Shown in pieces: positions 1 to 10,767 of a stretch of DNA of 64,000 nt (positions are counted from its first letter, which is position 1; each line of letters starts with the position of its first letter). Where the stretch lies: positions 35,117 to 99,116 of the forward strand of contig JADNYJ010000150.1 of the NCBI GenBank assembly GCA_015501075.1. The letters run 5' to 3'. The position numbers and the translations under genes are program-made. Source of the stretch: Gymnopilus junonius (Eukaryota > Basidiomycota > Agaricomycetes > Agaricales > Galerinaceae). The notes below the pieces were generated by a model. The model had not been told where the DNA came from, searched no databases, and saw nothing but the letters and a program-made list of their open reading frames with translations.

Positions 1-1449
1 CTTGCATTCTAGCAAGTAGGTTGACGAATGGGAAAATTAGGAAGATGGGAACGAAAGTGGCCATCGACATAATGAAAACTCGTCGCGTACCAAAGTGCCT
101 CACAAGTCTAGCGAAGTAGAGGTACTGGAAGACTCCAGTACCTGTTCCATAAATACCTATTATACACCCTATAGCATCTGGGTCTAAACCTAAACCACCC
201 ATCTCGACGGGCATATGGAAGAAAAGAGGCAAAAGAGAGTTGACTGAAATGCTTAGGAAAGCCAGCGCCACATAGTTGGCGATAGGGATGATTATGGGAA
301 AGATTAGAAAGCTTTTCAGCGAGACTTCAGAGTCTGAGTAATGGCTCCCTCGAGAGGACTCAAGCCACGACTCCGAAAACGTGGAAGATTCCGAGAGATT
401 CTTTTTCCGCATTAAGAGAGTCTGGGAGGAGGTCGTAATGAGGTCATCCAGTCGGATCGAGTACAGAGGATAGATTCCTTACCTCCTTAAAGAAGACGGC
501 AGTAATCACTAGAACCACAAGGACGAAACTTGAGGTGGCCAAGCAAGGTAAAAAATAAGGAAATTCGCCCCAGAACTTTGCGCCAAACACGGTTGGAAAG
601 TGGTCCGCCGGACGAGCCAATGTGCCCCCTAGGAGTGGCCTAATAAGTAGTGAATCAGAAATGTAACAATACAAAAAACTTCCCAAGACACGACTAACCC
701 CATAGTCGCACCGAAAGCCCAGACTGGGGGCATTAGTGCGTAAACGTCTGGACGATTGGTGCTATCCGTGAGCTCGCCCATCACGCTCTTGATAACTCCT
801 ATGAGGAACATGTTAAAAATGATTAGGGTTGAGTAGATCGATCTAAGTTCACCGATATTGCCATTCAACAAACCGCAAAGGCAACGGCTTTTTATCAGTC
901 AATATCAGTGTAATACTGTATCATGATGTCCAGGGGCACAAACCTGATGACGAGGTTCAAAAATGTACGCGAAAGACCAAAGAATAACATCGATAGCATC
1001 AGTCCAAGCAAGCCAATCAACAGGACAGATTTCCGGCCAATACGGTCAGACAATCGACTCCACTGAAAAACTGTAATGGCCTCTGTCGCAAAAAAGAGTG
1101 ATTCCTGTGGAATGTCAAAACAAAATCAACTCATTTTCTTCAATATCAGGCGAAAATACTCAACGATTAGTCCAGCGAAGTACCCGACCTTCCGTTCATC
1201 GCCGCCAGTGACATCAAGAGTGCCCACAAGCTAATGTCGAAACATATGAGAAGGTAGGATACTGGCGTGATACATATACCAAACCTCGTTGATGTATGGA
1301 TATATTGACTGGCTACAAATTGGTTCGCAGACCTGTAATAGCAAGATGATGGCAATTTGGAGTTTTGGAAGAGGCGCCCGCGTTGGCTCAGACGGATTCA
1401 AAAGTGGGGTCTCTTCGTTCGGAGAAACGTTGCTCCTCGTTTCTTCCAT
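1..1449 (-). CDS. MFS transporter, ZIF-like family (3' end outside window)
   Basis: Predicted twelve-span major facilitator at the plasma or vacuolar membrane; substrate not determinable. The start is placed at 1449 (MEETRSN...), because an acidic EETPLL motif followed by PLPKLQIAIILLLQ opens both paralogues in this window. Further in come GGDERKVGYFAGLI, the MFS motif A version SDRIGRKSVLLIGL, GLLNGNIG, VIKSVMGELTD and a GEFPYFLPCL block, split over several short introns. The most 3' visible exon reads NYVALAFLSISVNSLLPLFF and GGLGLDPDAIGCIIGIYG and runs off the left edge, so the C-terminal part is missing. It is a tandem paralogue of the gene at 2011-3817 and also related to 53431-55410. 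Family assignment is secure; the exact intron map is not. Confidence 0.85.
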
Positions 1450-1986
1450 GAGACAGTGTGGACGGGGGCAAAAAGCTAGGGCATACGAAGAGACGAAGGG
1501 GCTGATAAGGGTCTTCAAGCATGTCAAATTCCACGAAACGTAATGAGAACCGTCATTTCCAGTTCGAAGCGCCAAGTTCGAGCTCTAACGGTCGGAACAA
1601 AAATACCGAGTGCAGAACTTTCGAGAGCCTTCGGCTGGCATTGAGTGGGAGCGGTGGAAATGAACTTCACTGTTCGAATGTGGGTTATGACTAAAGGTTA
1701 ACTGTTGACAATCAGGAACTTTACTAGGGGCTAAGGGACGAGTTCTGACAAACCAATCCCAAGAGATTTCTTGAACTTCAGGTCGTCGGATAATACAACC
1801 GAAAGGGATATGTCAGTCTTTGCTAATAAGAAATACCGATGCAATGAAATTAATACCAGGTGACATCGGCCGTTCAGGGTCCAAACTCGAACGAAGTTTC
1901 GTAAATCTTCAACATAAAATAGTCTGGATGATTGCTCGACCTCTTTCGACTTCCTGCATTACATGACAGGTCATGGATAGCGAGGT

Positions 1987-2026
1987 TACTTTAACTCTGG
2001 CGAGTCTACTTTAACTCCGTCGAGTC
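1987..2026. repeat. 20-bp direct tandem repeat over a stop codon
   Basis: Two adjacent 20-bp units (1987-2006 and 2007-2026) share the pattern tactttaactc..cgagtc with two mismatches. The second unit contains the stop codon of the MFS gene at 2011-3817, so the unit beyond the stop is a duplicate of the gene end. Probably replication slippage. Confidence 0.7.
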
Positions 2027-3817
2027 GTTTCCTCATGCATTTCATCCCAAACCTTTTCTGGAAGGCGACTTGCGAGGAAAAGAGCGAAGCAAGAAAGAAT
2101 GGTGAAGATGGCATATACCCCAAAGCCACCCAAAATATTTTCCTGTACGGAAAAAGAGAAAAGCGAAGTCGACAGCGCGGGCCCTATTGCTCTGGCAATG
2201 GAAACTGTCGTCTGAGACAGTCCGTTCGTCGCGCCCAAAGATCGCTTATTGGGAGAAGACGTGGTGATGTACATAAAGATTGTACCTAAGTAAGAAACAC
2301 GTCAGCCGACGTCTTGCCCACTAAGCGAGGGATAACCGACCGTAAGCCATATCCATAAAGGCTAACATCGTCAATAGGATGGCAATCGAGAACCACACGA
2401 CAGGAGACTGCTGACCCCATGTCCGGGCAAGGCTGTTGATGATGGGAAAAGACATGAAAACCGGGACGTAGGTACTCATAGCTGCAACGAATATCCTTTT
2501 CTCCCCAAAGTAACGTACAATGCGGGCGAAAAAGAAGCCTTGGAAGATAGCGCTACCTCCACCATAGGATCCTATGATGTAACCAATAGCAGGGGGATCC
2601 ATGCTGAGGCCTCCTATTTCAAGAGGCATGGCTAAGAACAGCGGCAATAGAGCGCAGAGAGCAATGTTCAAGAATGCCAGGACGACATAATTAGAGACTG
2701 AGAGGATAACTGGGTAAACAAGAAGAAGGTCGCGAAGTGGTACCGGTTCCTCATGTACATGGGCTTCTGGTCCATTGGATTCGGATGCTGCAGGCTCGGA
2801 TTTTCGTTTTAGAACCGTCTGGAGCAACTCAATGAGATAGACGCTTTTTGAAAGCAGAAAGGAACCCACCTCTTTGAATAGGAAGAGTGTGATTAATAAC
2901 GCGAAGAGGACATAGCCCGATGAGATGAGGCACGGCAAGAAGTAGGGATATTCCTTCCAAAGCGATCCTGAAAAGTATTTCGGGAAACGTTCATGGGGAC
3001 GAGAGAAGGTACCTCCTATCAGAGGCCTGAATAATATTGTTGGCCAAGCAAAATCTGTGTTAGAAAGAATTGGTCTTACCCTATTGTTGCTCCAAAGCCC
3101 CATACGACCGGCATGAGTGCGAAACCCTCTGCGCGATTGCTGGAGTCTGTGAGTTCTCCCATAACACTTTTCATTACACCTGTAGAAAATGTGTCAGTGG
3201 AGCTCGGAGTCAATGAGATAAGTAAATTACCGATATTCCCATTCAATAAGCCAGTTAAACATCGACTACAGAATGAACTTCGAATGTGACCGGGGTAGTA
3301 GATAAAAAATAGCATACCTTATCACCAGGGCCAAAAATGTACGAGAAAGTCCGAAAGACAGCATCGATATCATAGTTCCAAATAGGCCAATCAGAAGGAT
3401 CGGTTTACGACCGATAAAATCAGAGGCCCGACTCCATTGCAGGACAGTCAACGCTTCGGTCGCAAAGAAAAGCGACTCCTGTAGGACGGCACTTAGTATG
3501 CACCTCTCTTCATAGGTGCAACAACTGACAATTAGGCCCGCATAGTATCCAACTTTTCGCTCGTCACCTCCTGTGATATCTAGTTCACTTACAAGCTGGT
3601 GGAAAATGTTAGATTACGCAATTTTAATACTCAGTAGGAAACCCACAGCGTTAATGTACGGATAGATGGACTGACTGGTGATCGGTTCACAGACTTGGAG
3701 AAGTAAAACGATCGCAATCTGCAACTTTGGAAGAGGGGTCTTTTGTCGTTTGGAAGTGGCAATAGTTTCCAGCAGAGGTGTCTCTTCGCTTGGCCCAGGA
3801 CTAGCGTTGTTGCCCAT
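2011..3817 (-). CDS. MFS transporter, ZIF-like family
   Basis: Complete paralogue of the truncated neighbour at 1-1449. Starts at 3817 with MGNNASPGPSEETPLL, then PLPKLQIAIVLLLQVCEPI (span 1). After introns come GGDERKVGYYAGLI, the motif A region SDFIGRKPILLIGL, GLLNGNIG, VMKSVMGELTDSSNR, ALMPVVWGFGATIG and KEYPYFLPCL, then a cytoplasmic loop rich in Glu/Ser and a second half with SIATLVLSN-like spans, ending IGATNGLSQTTVSIARAIGPAL and a short polar tail at 2011. The fungal ZIF-like/YCR023C group exports small substrates or metal-chelate complexes in characterised relatives, but the substrate here is unknown. All family motifs are intact and no frame break was seen. Same strand and about 560 bp from the neighbouring copy, consistent with tandem duplication. 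Confidence 0.88.
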
Positions 3818-5108
3818 CGTTAATTAATAGAAGGGTAAAAGATGGGGAAACGTCTAGTCGTTTGTTGAGTTAATGCCACGCCTTTAAATCAAAATGCTTA
3901 CGAGGTAATTTTGCCTAGAATGCTCTATAAGCTTTGAGGAGGGGCTTCTTCGTCTAACCAATTCTTTACTGATTGGGATTGGCACAAAAAGAGCTAATCT
4001 TCGACGTGTAAGTGCGACAGTCAACAGCGTTCACAGGATCGACTGAGCATGAGATGAAAAGTTGTATTAGAAGTTCTTGACGAATTCGAGAAAAGAAATG
4101 TAGATTATTATTGGTTGATCCGGAGGTTCCGATGACTCACATGCTCCACAAGGTAATAGTCGGGCCATCGAGATCGAAAACGATGTATTCCCAAAAACTT
4201 CGAGAAAAATGCATGTATATGGAGTCTATGCACTGTTGCAGAGAGGTCTTTCTGTGAACGAGGTGAGAGATAAAAAGCGCCGAAAGAGAGTGTCTAACGC
4301 ATTATGTCACTTTGATACGTGACAAGTGTTAAGGCTCATAGCACATGGTCAAATCCGCGCTTCCGCTTTGGGCAGTGGGTACCGTACCGTAACTCGTTTT
4401 CAAGTTTGGCGACCGGCGTCGCCGCACATGGCCTCCTTGAAGGCTTGAACCTTGACCTTCCTCGAAATTGTGGGCGTCTAGCAGTACATGCAAGGCAAGA
4501 CATTCGATCGAACGGAAATGCTCTCTACATAATGCCGACCTTTGGCTTCGGGGCTGAACGATGATACGGAATGTAAATTAAATAATTAATAGGTGAATTC
4601 ATCACCATCCTCAACCAACCAACCATCCTCAACACCACTGTGTATGTTGAATTTTCTTATTCGTTTGGTAATTTTTTGGAGGCGAAAGTCAAGGTGGTTG
4701 CGGGGTGCTCCATGAGCCTTTTCCAGTATCAGTATGCATAACGGCTCATGATATTCACCCTATTACCGTAAGGTGGGTGGATATTCGAACGGAGACATTC
4801 CTGATATACATATGTGGTCGCTAGTTCGTCGGTTCTCGAGGGAGATCGAGGGCATGGTGGACGAGAAGAGGTACTAAGCTCTGAATAATTTTAATTTATT
4901 CACAAAGCCAAATACGTTCGAGATCATGTGCTGTTTGTTTATGCAAAGGAAATTGGAAGTTGGAACGCTTTTCTTCATCGTCCAGATTTCGGTCTAGAGT
5001 CTCAGGTTTCACTACTACTTGGACTTGAAATTTTCTAAAATAACGCAAGGTAAAGTTTCAGTAATTAACGTCAAAATTTTCACATGCTGACCATTCGCCT
5101 TTCAAGCG
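3818..5108. other. Intergenic stretch, no gene recognised
   Basis: About 1.3 kb between the MFS start and the first Cys/His gene. Only a short 81-codon open frame (4319-4564) is present, without recognisable motifs. A low-complexity ccatcctcaa/ccaacc run lies near 4600-4640. It must contain the promoters of both divergent flanking genes. Confidence 0.5.
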
Positions 5109-5777
5109 ATGACTGAAATACCACCTGAAGCCGAAGTTATCGACCTGACGGGGCTCTCAGACTCGTCAGAATCAGAAGGCGACCATGAAGTGGACGAAAT
5201 CGATGGAAATGAGGAACTCAGCGACGTTGAGTCTGACGATTCCGAAATTGAAATCACATTGAATGAGAACACTCGCTCTCAACTGCAGAAAGCGATCGCC
5301 ACGGTCTCCGAGTCGCGCCTGCGTGAATTATTGAGCATTTTGGTTGAATCAGAGATAACTATCGAGGCTGCGTTGACCAGAGAATTGGTGACGCTGAAGC
5401 GGGGGACACAAGATATTGTGCCGCGCTGGGAAATGTGTGCAAACTGCGAGGAAGAGTACGACACCAATACCTTCCGAGAAGACGGAGAATGTATTTTTCA
5501 TCGAGGTGGGCAATTTAAATTCGTCATTAAACGTGTTACACTTCTCTGACTGGTCGTAGGGAGGTTGTTCCCTCAGGAGGAAGGCTTCGAGGATTGGGAT
5601 GAATATGTCCATGGTCCAATGGACACGCTCGAAAATCGAAAAGAATTTCCAGAAAATTTTCACTGGACTTGCTGTGATAAGAATGGGACTTCGGAAGGCT
5701 GCGTCAAGGGGCAGCATAAGCCCGCTGTCGCTAGGAAAAGGAAACGCCAAGAGTCCCCTCACAAAGAGGTTCTGTAG
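5109..5777 (+). CDS. Small acidic Cys/His (putative zinc-binding) protein, copy 1
   Basis: Two exons, 5109-5505 and 5560-5777, joined by a 54-nt GT-AG intron; together 615 nt, giving 204 aa in frame. The N-terminal ~60 residues are acidic (VIDLTGLSDSSESEGD), resembling a SUMO-interacting core flanked by acid. A helical middle is followed by a Cys/His module: CANC near residue 117, a CIFH element, WTCCDKNGTSEGC and a following QH. This spacing (CxxC, CxxH, CC, Cx4H) suggests one or two zinc sites. The C-terminus is basic (KRKRQ), a likely nuclear signal. I recognise this only as a family of small uncharacterised basidiomycete proteins. The gene at 6220-6969 is a tandem paralogue sharing the RLR, HPG/HRG and CC...GC elements. 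Function unknown; nuclear location is inference. Confidence 0.75.
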
Positions 5778-6075
5778 CGAAGGCGGCACAGATGAGACAG
5801 CTTTGTCTGCTGTGCAGAGGCTTTGAGGCCTGTAAGGAATCCCCATTTCTTAAGCATGCTCCGGGTCTGATCTATTCCTTCATTTTATTGTTGCTCGCTT
5901 TTTATCTCGGTTAACACTTCCTTTGCCCTTTGCCTTCCCATCAAATTAGCCGCAAAAGGACATGGTTTATTACTGCTCATGTGCCTAATCATGCACCTTA
6001 GTAGATCTTCGGATCGCGTGCGTTTGCGAGTCCTAGGCCGAATTGCGTCCTCTGCAAACTCGAACAAAAAGAAAC

Positions 6076-6125
6076 GAAAGATATGGAACTCGGCTAATGG
6101 CTGATGTCAAATTTCCATATCTTTC
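6076..6125. repeat. Perfect 13-bp inverted repeat
   Basis: gaaagatatggaa at 6076-6088 and its exact reverse complement at 6113-6125 are separated by 24 bases. It lies about 95 bp upstream of the ATG at 6220 and just before a TATA-like box. It could be a hairpin or a regulatory palindrome. Confidence 0.7.
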
Positions 6126-6137
6126 ATCTACGCGTAG

Positions 6138-6144
6138 TATATAA
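6138..6144 (+). promoter_or_regulatory. TATA-like box
   Basis: tatataa lies 76 bp before the ATG at 6220, a usual distance for a core promoter element in fungi. Supported by position only. Confidence 0.4.
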
Positions 6145-6219
6145 CTCGGTATATTCCCCGCTTCCTGTGTTATTGCCACTCGAGATTATACTCCATATTA
6201 TCCGTCACCACCGCCAACG

Positions 6220-6969
6220 ATGCCCATGACAACATTCCCAGATTACGATTCCGATACGCCATCCCTGTATCCCTCTAGTTCGCCGTCTTCTGACTCCGGA
6301 GACGAGTCGTACCGCGTGCAGTCATCCGACACGGGCCTTCGCTCTTATATAGCGTCTGCTCCCGAATTCAGATTGAGATCGATCATGATCAAACTCGCAG
6401 GCAGCAGCCCTCAGTTTCAACGCGCGATCAGCAAAGAACTTGCTCATTCTGACTCGGACTCGTCCCCAATAACACTCATAAATCAGAGGGTCAGATCACG
6501 AAAGAATAAAGCTCGACCCAGCCACAGGAGTTTGGCAGTGGCCACACATCTTCCTTTGTTCTACCAGACAGAAAGCACATCTCCGCCGATCACTCCCCAG
6601 GCAGAGAAACATGTCTATCATCCTGGTAAGCACTTAGGTTATATTTTTGGATGGAACTTGACATTTCTCTGCTTCTTTCCAGGTCACCTTCGTGAAGAGG
6701 TCTACGAATTTCTTTCAAGGACATCTGATGATGTTGCATTCAACGTTTTGCGAACCGTCACCATGTGGAGCTGCTGCGATGAGGATGAGAGGAGCCCTGG
6801 ATGTGCCGCGGCTCTTTCCCCTGCGATTCCTGCAGGCAATCTGCGATGTCTTGACTCTGGATATGAGCTCTCGCACCCAGACGCTCTACCTGATTCGGAC
6901 CTGGAGAGACGACATGAGGATTCCCAAAGCGACACGCCATATAAAATATTGAATTTGGAACATCAGTAA
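6220..6969 (+). CDS. Small Cys/His (putative zinc-binding) protein, copy 2
   Basis: Paralogue of the gene at 5109-5777. The Ser/Asp-rich N-terminus is followed by a region resembling copy 1 (EFRLRSIMIKLAG against ESRLRELLSILVE). After a short HPG element come WSCCDEDERSPGC and a Ser/Asp-rich tail. An open frame runs unbroken through 6220-6969 (249 aa), but 6626-6682 has perfect intron ends (gtaagc...ttccag), is 57 nt long, contains no stop and sits exactly where copy 1 has its intron. Splicing would give a 230-aa protein with the HPG-HLREE junction; retention would insert 19 hydrophobic residues. The N-terminal CxxC pair seen in copy 1 is not evident, so metal binding may be partly lost. Function unknown. 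Confidence 0.7.
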   Translation: MPMTTFPDYDSDTPSLYPSSSPSSDSGDESYRVQSSDTGLRSYIASAPEFRLRSIMIKLAGSSPQFQRAISKELAHSDSDSSPITLINQRVRSRKNKARPSHRSLAVATHLPLFYQTESTSPPITPQAEKHVYHPGKHLGYIFGWNLTFLCFFPGHLREEVYEFLSRTSDDVAFNVLRTVTMWSCCDEDERSPGCAAALSPAIPAGNLRCLDSGYELSHPDALPDSDLERRHEDSQSDTPYKILNLEHQ

Positions 6970-7441
6970 CTTCGTTCCTCCCCTTCCTCCAATCCCGGCT
7001 GAATATCGATGAATTTTTGGCCACCCCAGACTCATTTGTTTGTTTGGAGGTTGTCATCCATTTCACTGTTTATTTCCCCTTTATCTGCTTGATCTACAAT
7101 ACAGATAGTGACCCCTATTGATACACTAAGTAGGCAAATGTATCTAGTGCCGTAAATCCTTCGCATCAAAGAGAGAATGCGCCAGGCCTGTAATGAACTC
7201 ATTAAACAGCGTTCCTGCGACTGAATGAAGACCGTGTTTTTCGACAAACAATAAACTCTGCCCCTGGATAGACCACGGCGTTCTGAAGAACGGAGATGTC
7301 GGAGTGCGGCTTTGTAGAATGTCTCCGATGCACTCGGCGTGTAGGGCTCGCATGTCACAACATATCTTGACCAGTGTAAGTGCTGCTACGTCAGACCAAG
7401 GCGGGAAGGTCCGGCTTCTGGTACACTCGGTTCCTGCTGCA

Positions 7442-8641
7442 TTAATAAAAGAAGTCAAATGAGCAAATTACCCAATTTACGGCAAAGGCAAAGTAAAGGG
7501 TGACTAAACGCACTATCGAAGGCCACTCGTGTAGTAATTCCGCTCCTGCTATGTTCTCTACGTCGTGTGACATATCCGATGAATCTCGACTTGGACGAGC
7601 AGCTGGACCAACAAACGCCACCGGCGTACCAATGAATTGGATGTCAGGCACTGACATTTTGGCGGGATCCATCTCCAACTCATTGGCAGCGAATTTCTGG
7701 AGATGAATCATCATTCGCCCCGTAGTGATGCCAAGCGCTGCATGGAAAGGGCTAGGCAGATATCAGGATACTGAAGTGGACGCCTAGGAGAAATCAGACT
7801 AACCCAAAGCCAAACCAAGGGATTTTTGTAGCTCCCTTCACTGAGGGTAAGCAATCAAATAACTTGGGGGGCAAGTTAGACTTACTAGGGACATCAGATT
7901 GTTGAAGACCAGAAGGCAGGCCACACTGAAGGACACATTAAAAATTGATAAGGTGGTATAATAATGGGCCGGCACATACACAAGGAAGTACGAAATATTT
8001 TCATGAGCAGAATTCCTGTGAGCGAAGTCCGTTGGTTCAACTTCATCCTGGCCGCTGTAGACACCACACTCTTGTAAATGGCAAAACCAAATAAAACAAA
8101 TTCGAAGAGCATTGCTAGCCAGTGAAGATGACGATGAATATTCCGTTTAAAGAAAGAAAGAGTATGTGCGTACCAGGTATCCATAAAGCCCACTGGCTAT
8201 TCCCGTTAATCGCAGGGCACCCCGGCAGCGGCAGACTGACAGTGGAGGCAATCATTCTCCTTCTGGCGACAGCATTGATAATCATAATGCAGAAAAACCC
8301 CGCAATTGATATAAAGAAAAGCAATCCATTGATTAGAGCCACCTGCTTGAATGTCAAGGCGGTATGTGGGGAATGGAATAAACTGCTTACTCTTTTGGAA
8401 CGGTTGTATAAGATATAGATTCTTATTTGCATGACGATCTCCACTGCCCAAAGACTGAGTGCTCCGGCAAGCCGCGTTGTAGCATCAGTTGCACGCATCT
8501 ATTTCAAGATCATATGTTTCGTTTAGATCAGCTAAGGAAGTACAACACCACTCACAAATCAAGAGACGGTACTCCGGGGATGGTGAAACCATGGATTTGA
8601 ACCACGTCGAAGATTACGAGGAAGATTGTATAGTATCGTAC
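7442..8641 (-). pseudogene. Basidiomycete multi-span membrane protein with a frameshift
   Basis: A member of the large uncharacterised Agaricomycete membrane family. Successive exons on the minus strand give YYTIFLVIFDVV, GALSLWAVEIVMQIRIYILY (span ending in the usual LYNRSK), VALINGLLFFISIAGFF, PGCPAINGNSQWALWIP, then FEFVLFGFAIYKSVVSTAAR and SLTGILL. Here the frame breaks: the expected ENISYFLVYVPAHYY continuation is present but one base out of phase at about 8003-8004. After the break come CLLVFNNLM, PWFGFG and GITTGRMMIHLQKFAANE, all family-typical, with a hydrophilic tail to about 7442. The 5' end upstream of 8641 and its N-terminal span were not found. Either one base is missing from the sequence or the gene is newly inactivated. 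The fragment 7032-7440 holds open frames I do not recognise. Confidence 0.6.
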
Positions 8642-10767
8642 CTAAGAAGAGGAATAATCCTCAGCTCAAAGTGATCTCGAACGTGATGAACGAAAGCTCA
8701 CAAGGAAGAACATGAGTCTTCCAAAGCCAGGCCTCTGACGATTCTATTGAAAGGTATTCCAATCAATTGCATTCAGGAGAGGTGGCCCAAGTGCTAACCC
8801 AGATATAAGTCACCTGCAGACTGTTCAGTAAGGTAGGATAACAGAACAAGGACTACTTCACATACTTCATCTTCCAGAGTGACGACTGACATTCAGTCAG
8901 AAAATTTTCATCATTATGACGCAAATCAAGCTTACAGTAGTCGTGGAGGACCCATACGAGTGCAGGAACTGCGGTAGTCCGGCAATTGAGGTGGAAGGCA
9001 AACCGATAAAGGCTCGGACTCACGACAGACATAGAGCGGAACCAGATTCAATCTGTACAAGTGAACAAACAGCGCATTTCCTGTAAGATCAGCCAGCATG
9101 ATGATCGTGAAAAGGCGTAAGGGGAGGTGGTCGTGAGCGCCTGCGCTCGGGGTGTTCAAGAATGTACATGACGGGTTTTATACCGTCCTGTTTCGGGGAA
9201 AAGCATGGGCAAAATTTTCGGCAAATCCCCCTCGGTCCCAATACATATGCGTCGATGACTATATGGTGCCTGATTCTGCCATCAGGAAGGAGAAATGATA
9301 AGATGTCAAAGCGAACACCGGAGTCAGAACAGCCTCGTCCTTCGCATTCAATTCTATTTGCTACAATGGTTTCGTCATACATAAGGCCAATATGTAGGTT
9401 GTTATCCACCGTAAACAATAGCCTGGAAAAAGGTAAAGCTGTGAACGACTCAACGAGACATGAGCTTTCTCTTCACCACTTCTCAAATTGAAACATGGTA
9501 AGAAAGCTCTGAATGCGATGACTTGCAATCACTTCAAACTGCAGAGTGCTGCACGCAACAGAAGCTTTGCTGGCATCCTAGAAAGCCGGATACAAGTACC
9601 TTAACGAAAATCATGGAGAAGTCGTGTCCGATTTTTGCTCTGTGATAGTGCTCACGACGTTGTAGACGCTTGGTAAATAGTGATGATAGCACAGTGCATT
9701 TTAGTTGTCATAGCTTACATGTCATGGCAGCTATTAAGTCGCGGGCTCGCAGCAAGAACCTGAGAATTGAACATTGTTTCGAAAATTGAGTTTGACTCCG
9801 GATTTCGAGTTTGACGAACCGATATATAATCGATGTGAGAGACCCAAAGAGAGAAGGGTAAGGATGATGCGCGCTGGAACCTATCTATCTATTCTATATC
9901 CTTATGTAGTCTTTTCATTGCCAGCCACAGCGAGATGATCGGACGGGGTCGGGATCATGATCAGCCACGTGGACGTCTGAACCCATCGGTTCCGAAAAAG
10001 GCAAGTTGTGGACTCTGGATGGCGGCGGTCTTCTGCAAGCAAGGAGAAACTTTTGAAGAAAATGTTGGGAAGGTAAATGGACCCATACTTAGTTAGCCTC
10101 TTTTTCAGATCCAGAAGAGAATATTCCTTCCCAAGCATTTTCTTAGTCAAGTACTTATTCAAGTAAGTTGCACTGGATATTGACTGGAAAACCTTACACA
10201 GTAAGTTACACTTACCACGATAGGCTCCAAATTCAAATCAAATCCATGGAAAAGTGGAAAAGTGGAAAAGAAAAAATTTGCAGATAGCGAAATTAACTGG
10301 CTGATATGACATACTCACCTGGGCCAGGTCGCAAGGCAGCGCATTGTTCTCAACACTTCGGCCCCAAGAATGATGGACAAAAGAACGGGGCCAATCCAAG
10401 ACTTACAGCACAACATTTTATACATGACACCTGCCTTCTTTCCTTTCCTGTTATTTCATCCCCCACTCGATTTGCCTGTCCAGGACCACAGAAGCATTTG
10501 ACATACCGTGGTAGTGAGTTGTCCGTTGAAACCTACTTGTCTTCGTCAGATCATTGGCGTTGTAATAGGTTAGCATCTTCTATGTTCCGTTCCAAGTCCA
10601 AAATCAAGCCACTCGATCTGGCGAAGAAGGGAAGGGATTGCTCATGTTATGATGAGCCACCATGGACCCCAATTTCGTTGTCAAGGAACAGTGCTTTTCA
10701 AATTATATTGAGTTACCCTTCTACCTATATCACGGATTATTTACTTATCTCATTTATATAGGTAAAC
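8642..10767. other. Gene-poor stretch, nothing recognised
   Basis: About 2.1 kb with open frames of up to 151 codons (9162-9491, 10306-10761) that show no domain, no paralogue and no clear splice structure. The missing 5' exon of the membrane protein at 7442-8641 may lie in 8642-9200. A short aaaagtgg triplication sits at about 10,250-10,270. Confidence 0.4.

Noticed and set aside
8575..8600. ggttcaaatcca-like T-arm on the minus strand, suggesting a tRNA
   Set aside because: No acceptor stem, anticodon arm or D-arm surrounds it, and the bases belong to an exon of the membrane protein.
10306..10761. 151-codon open frame just before the gene at 10768
   Set aside because: No domain, no splice support and no paralogue; ends seven bases before the next ATG by chance.
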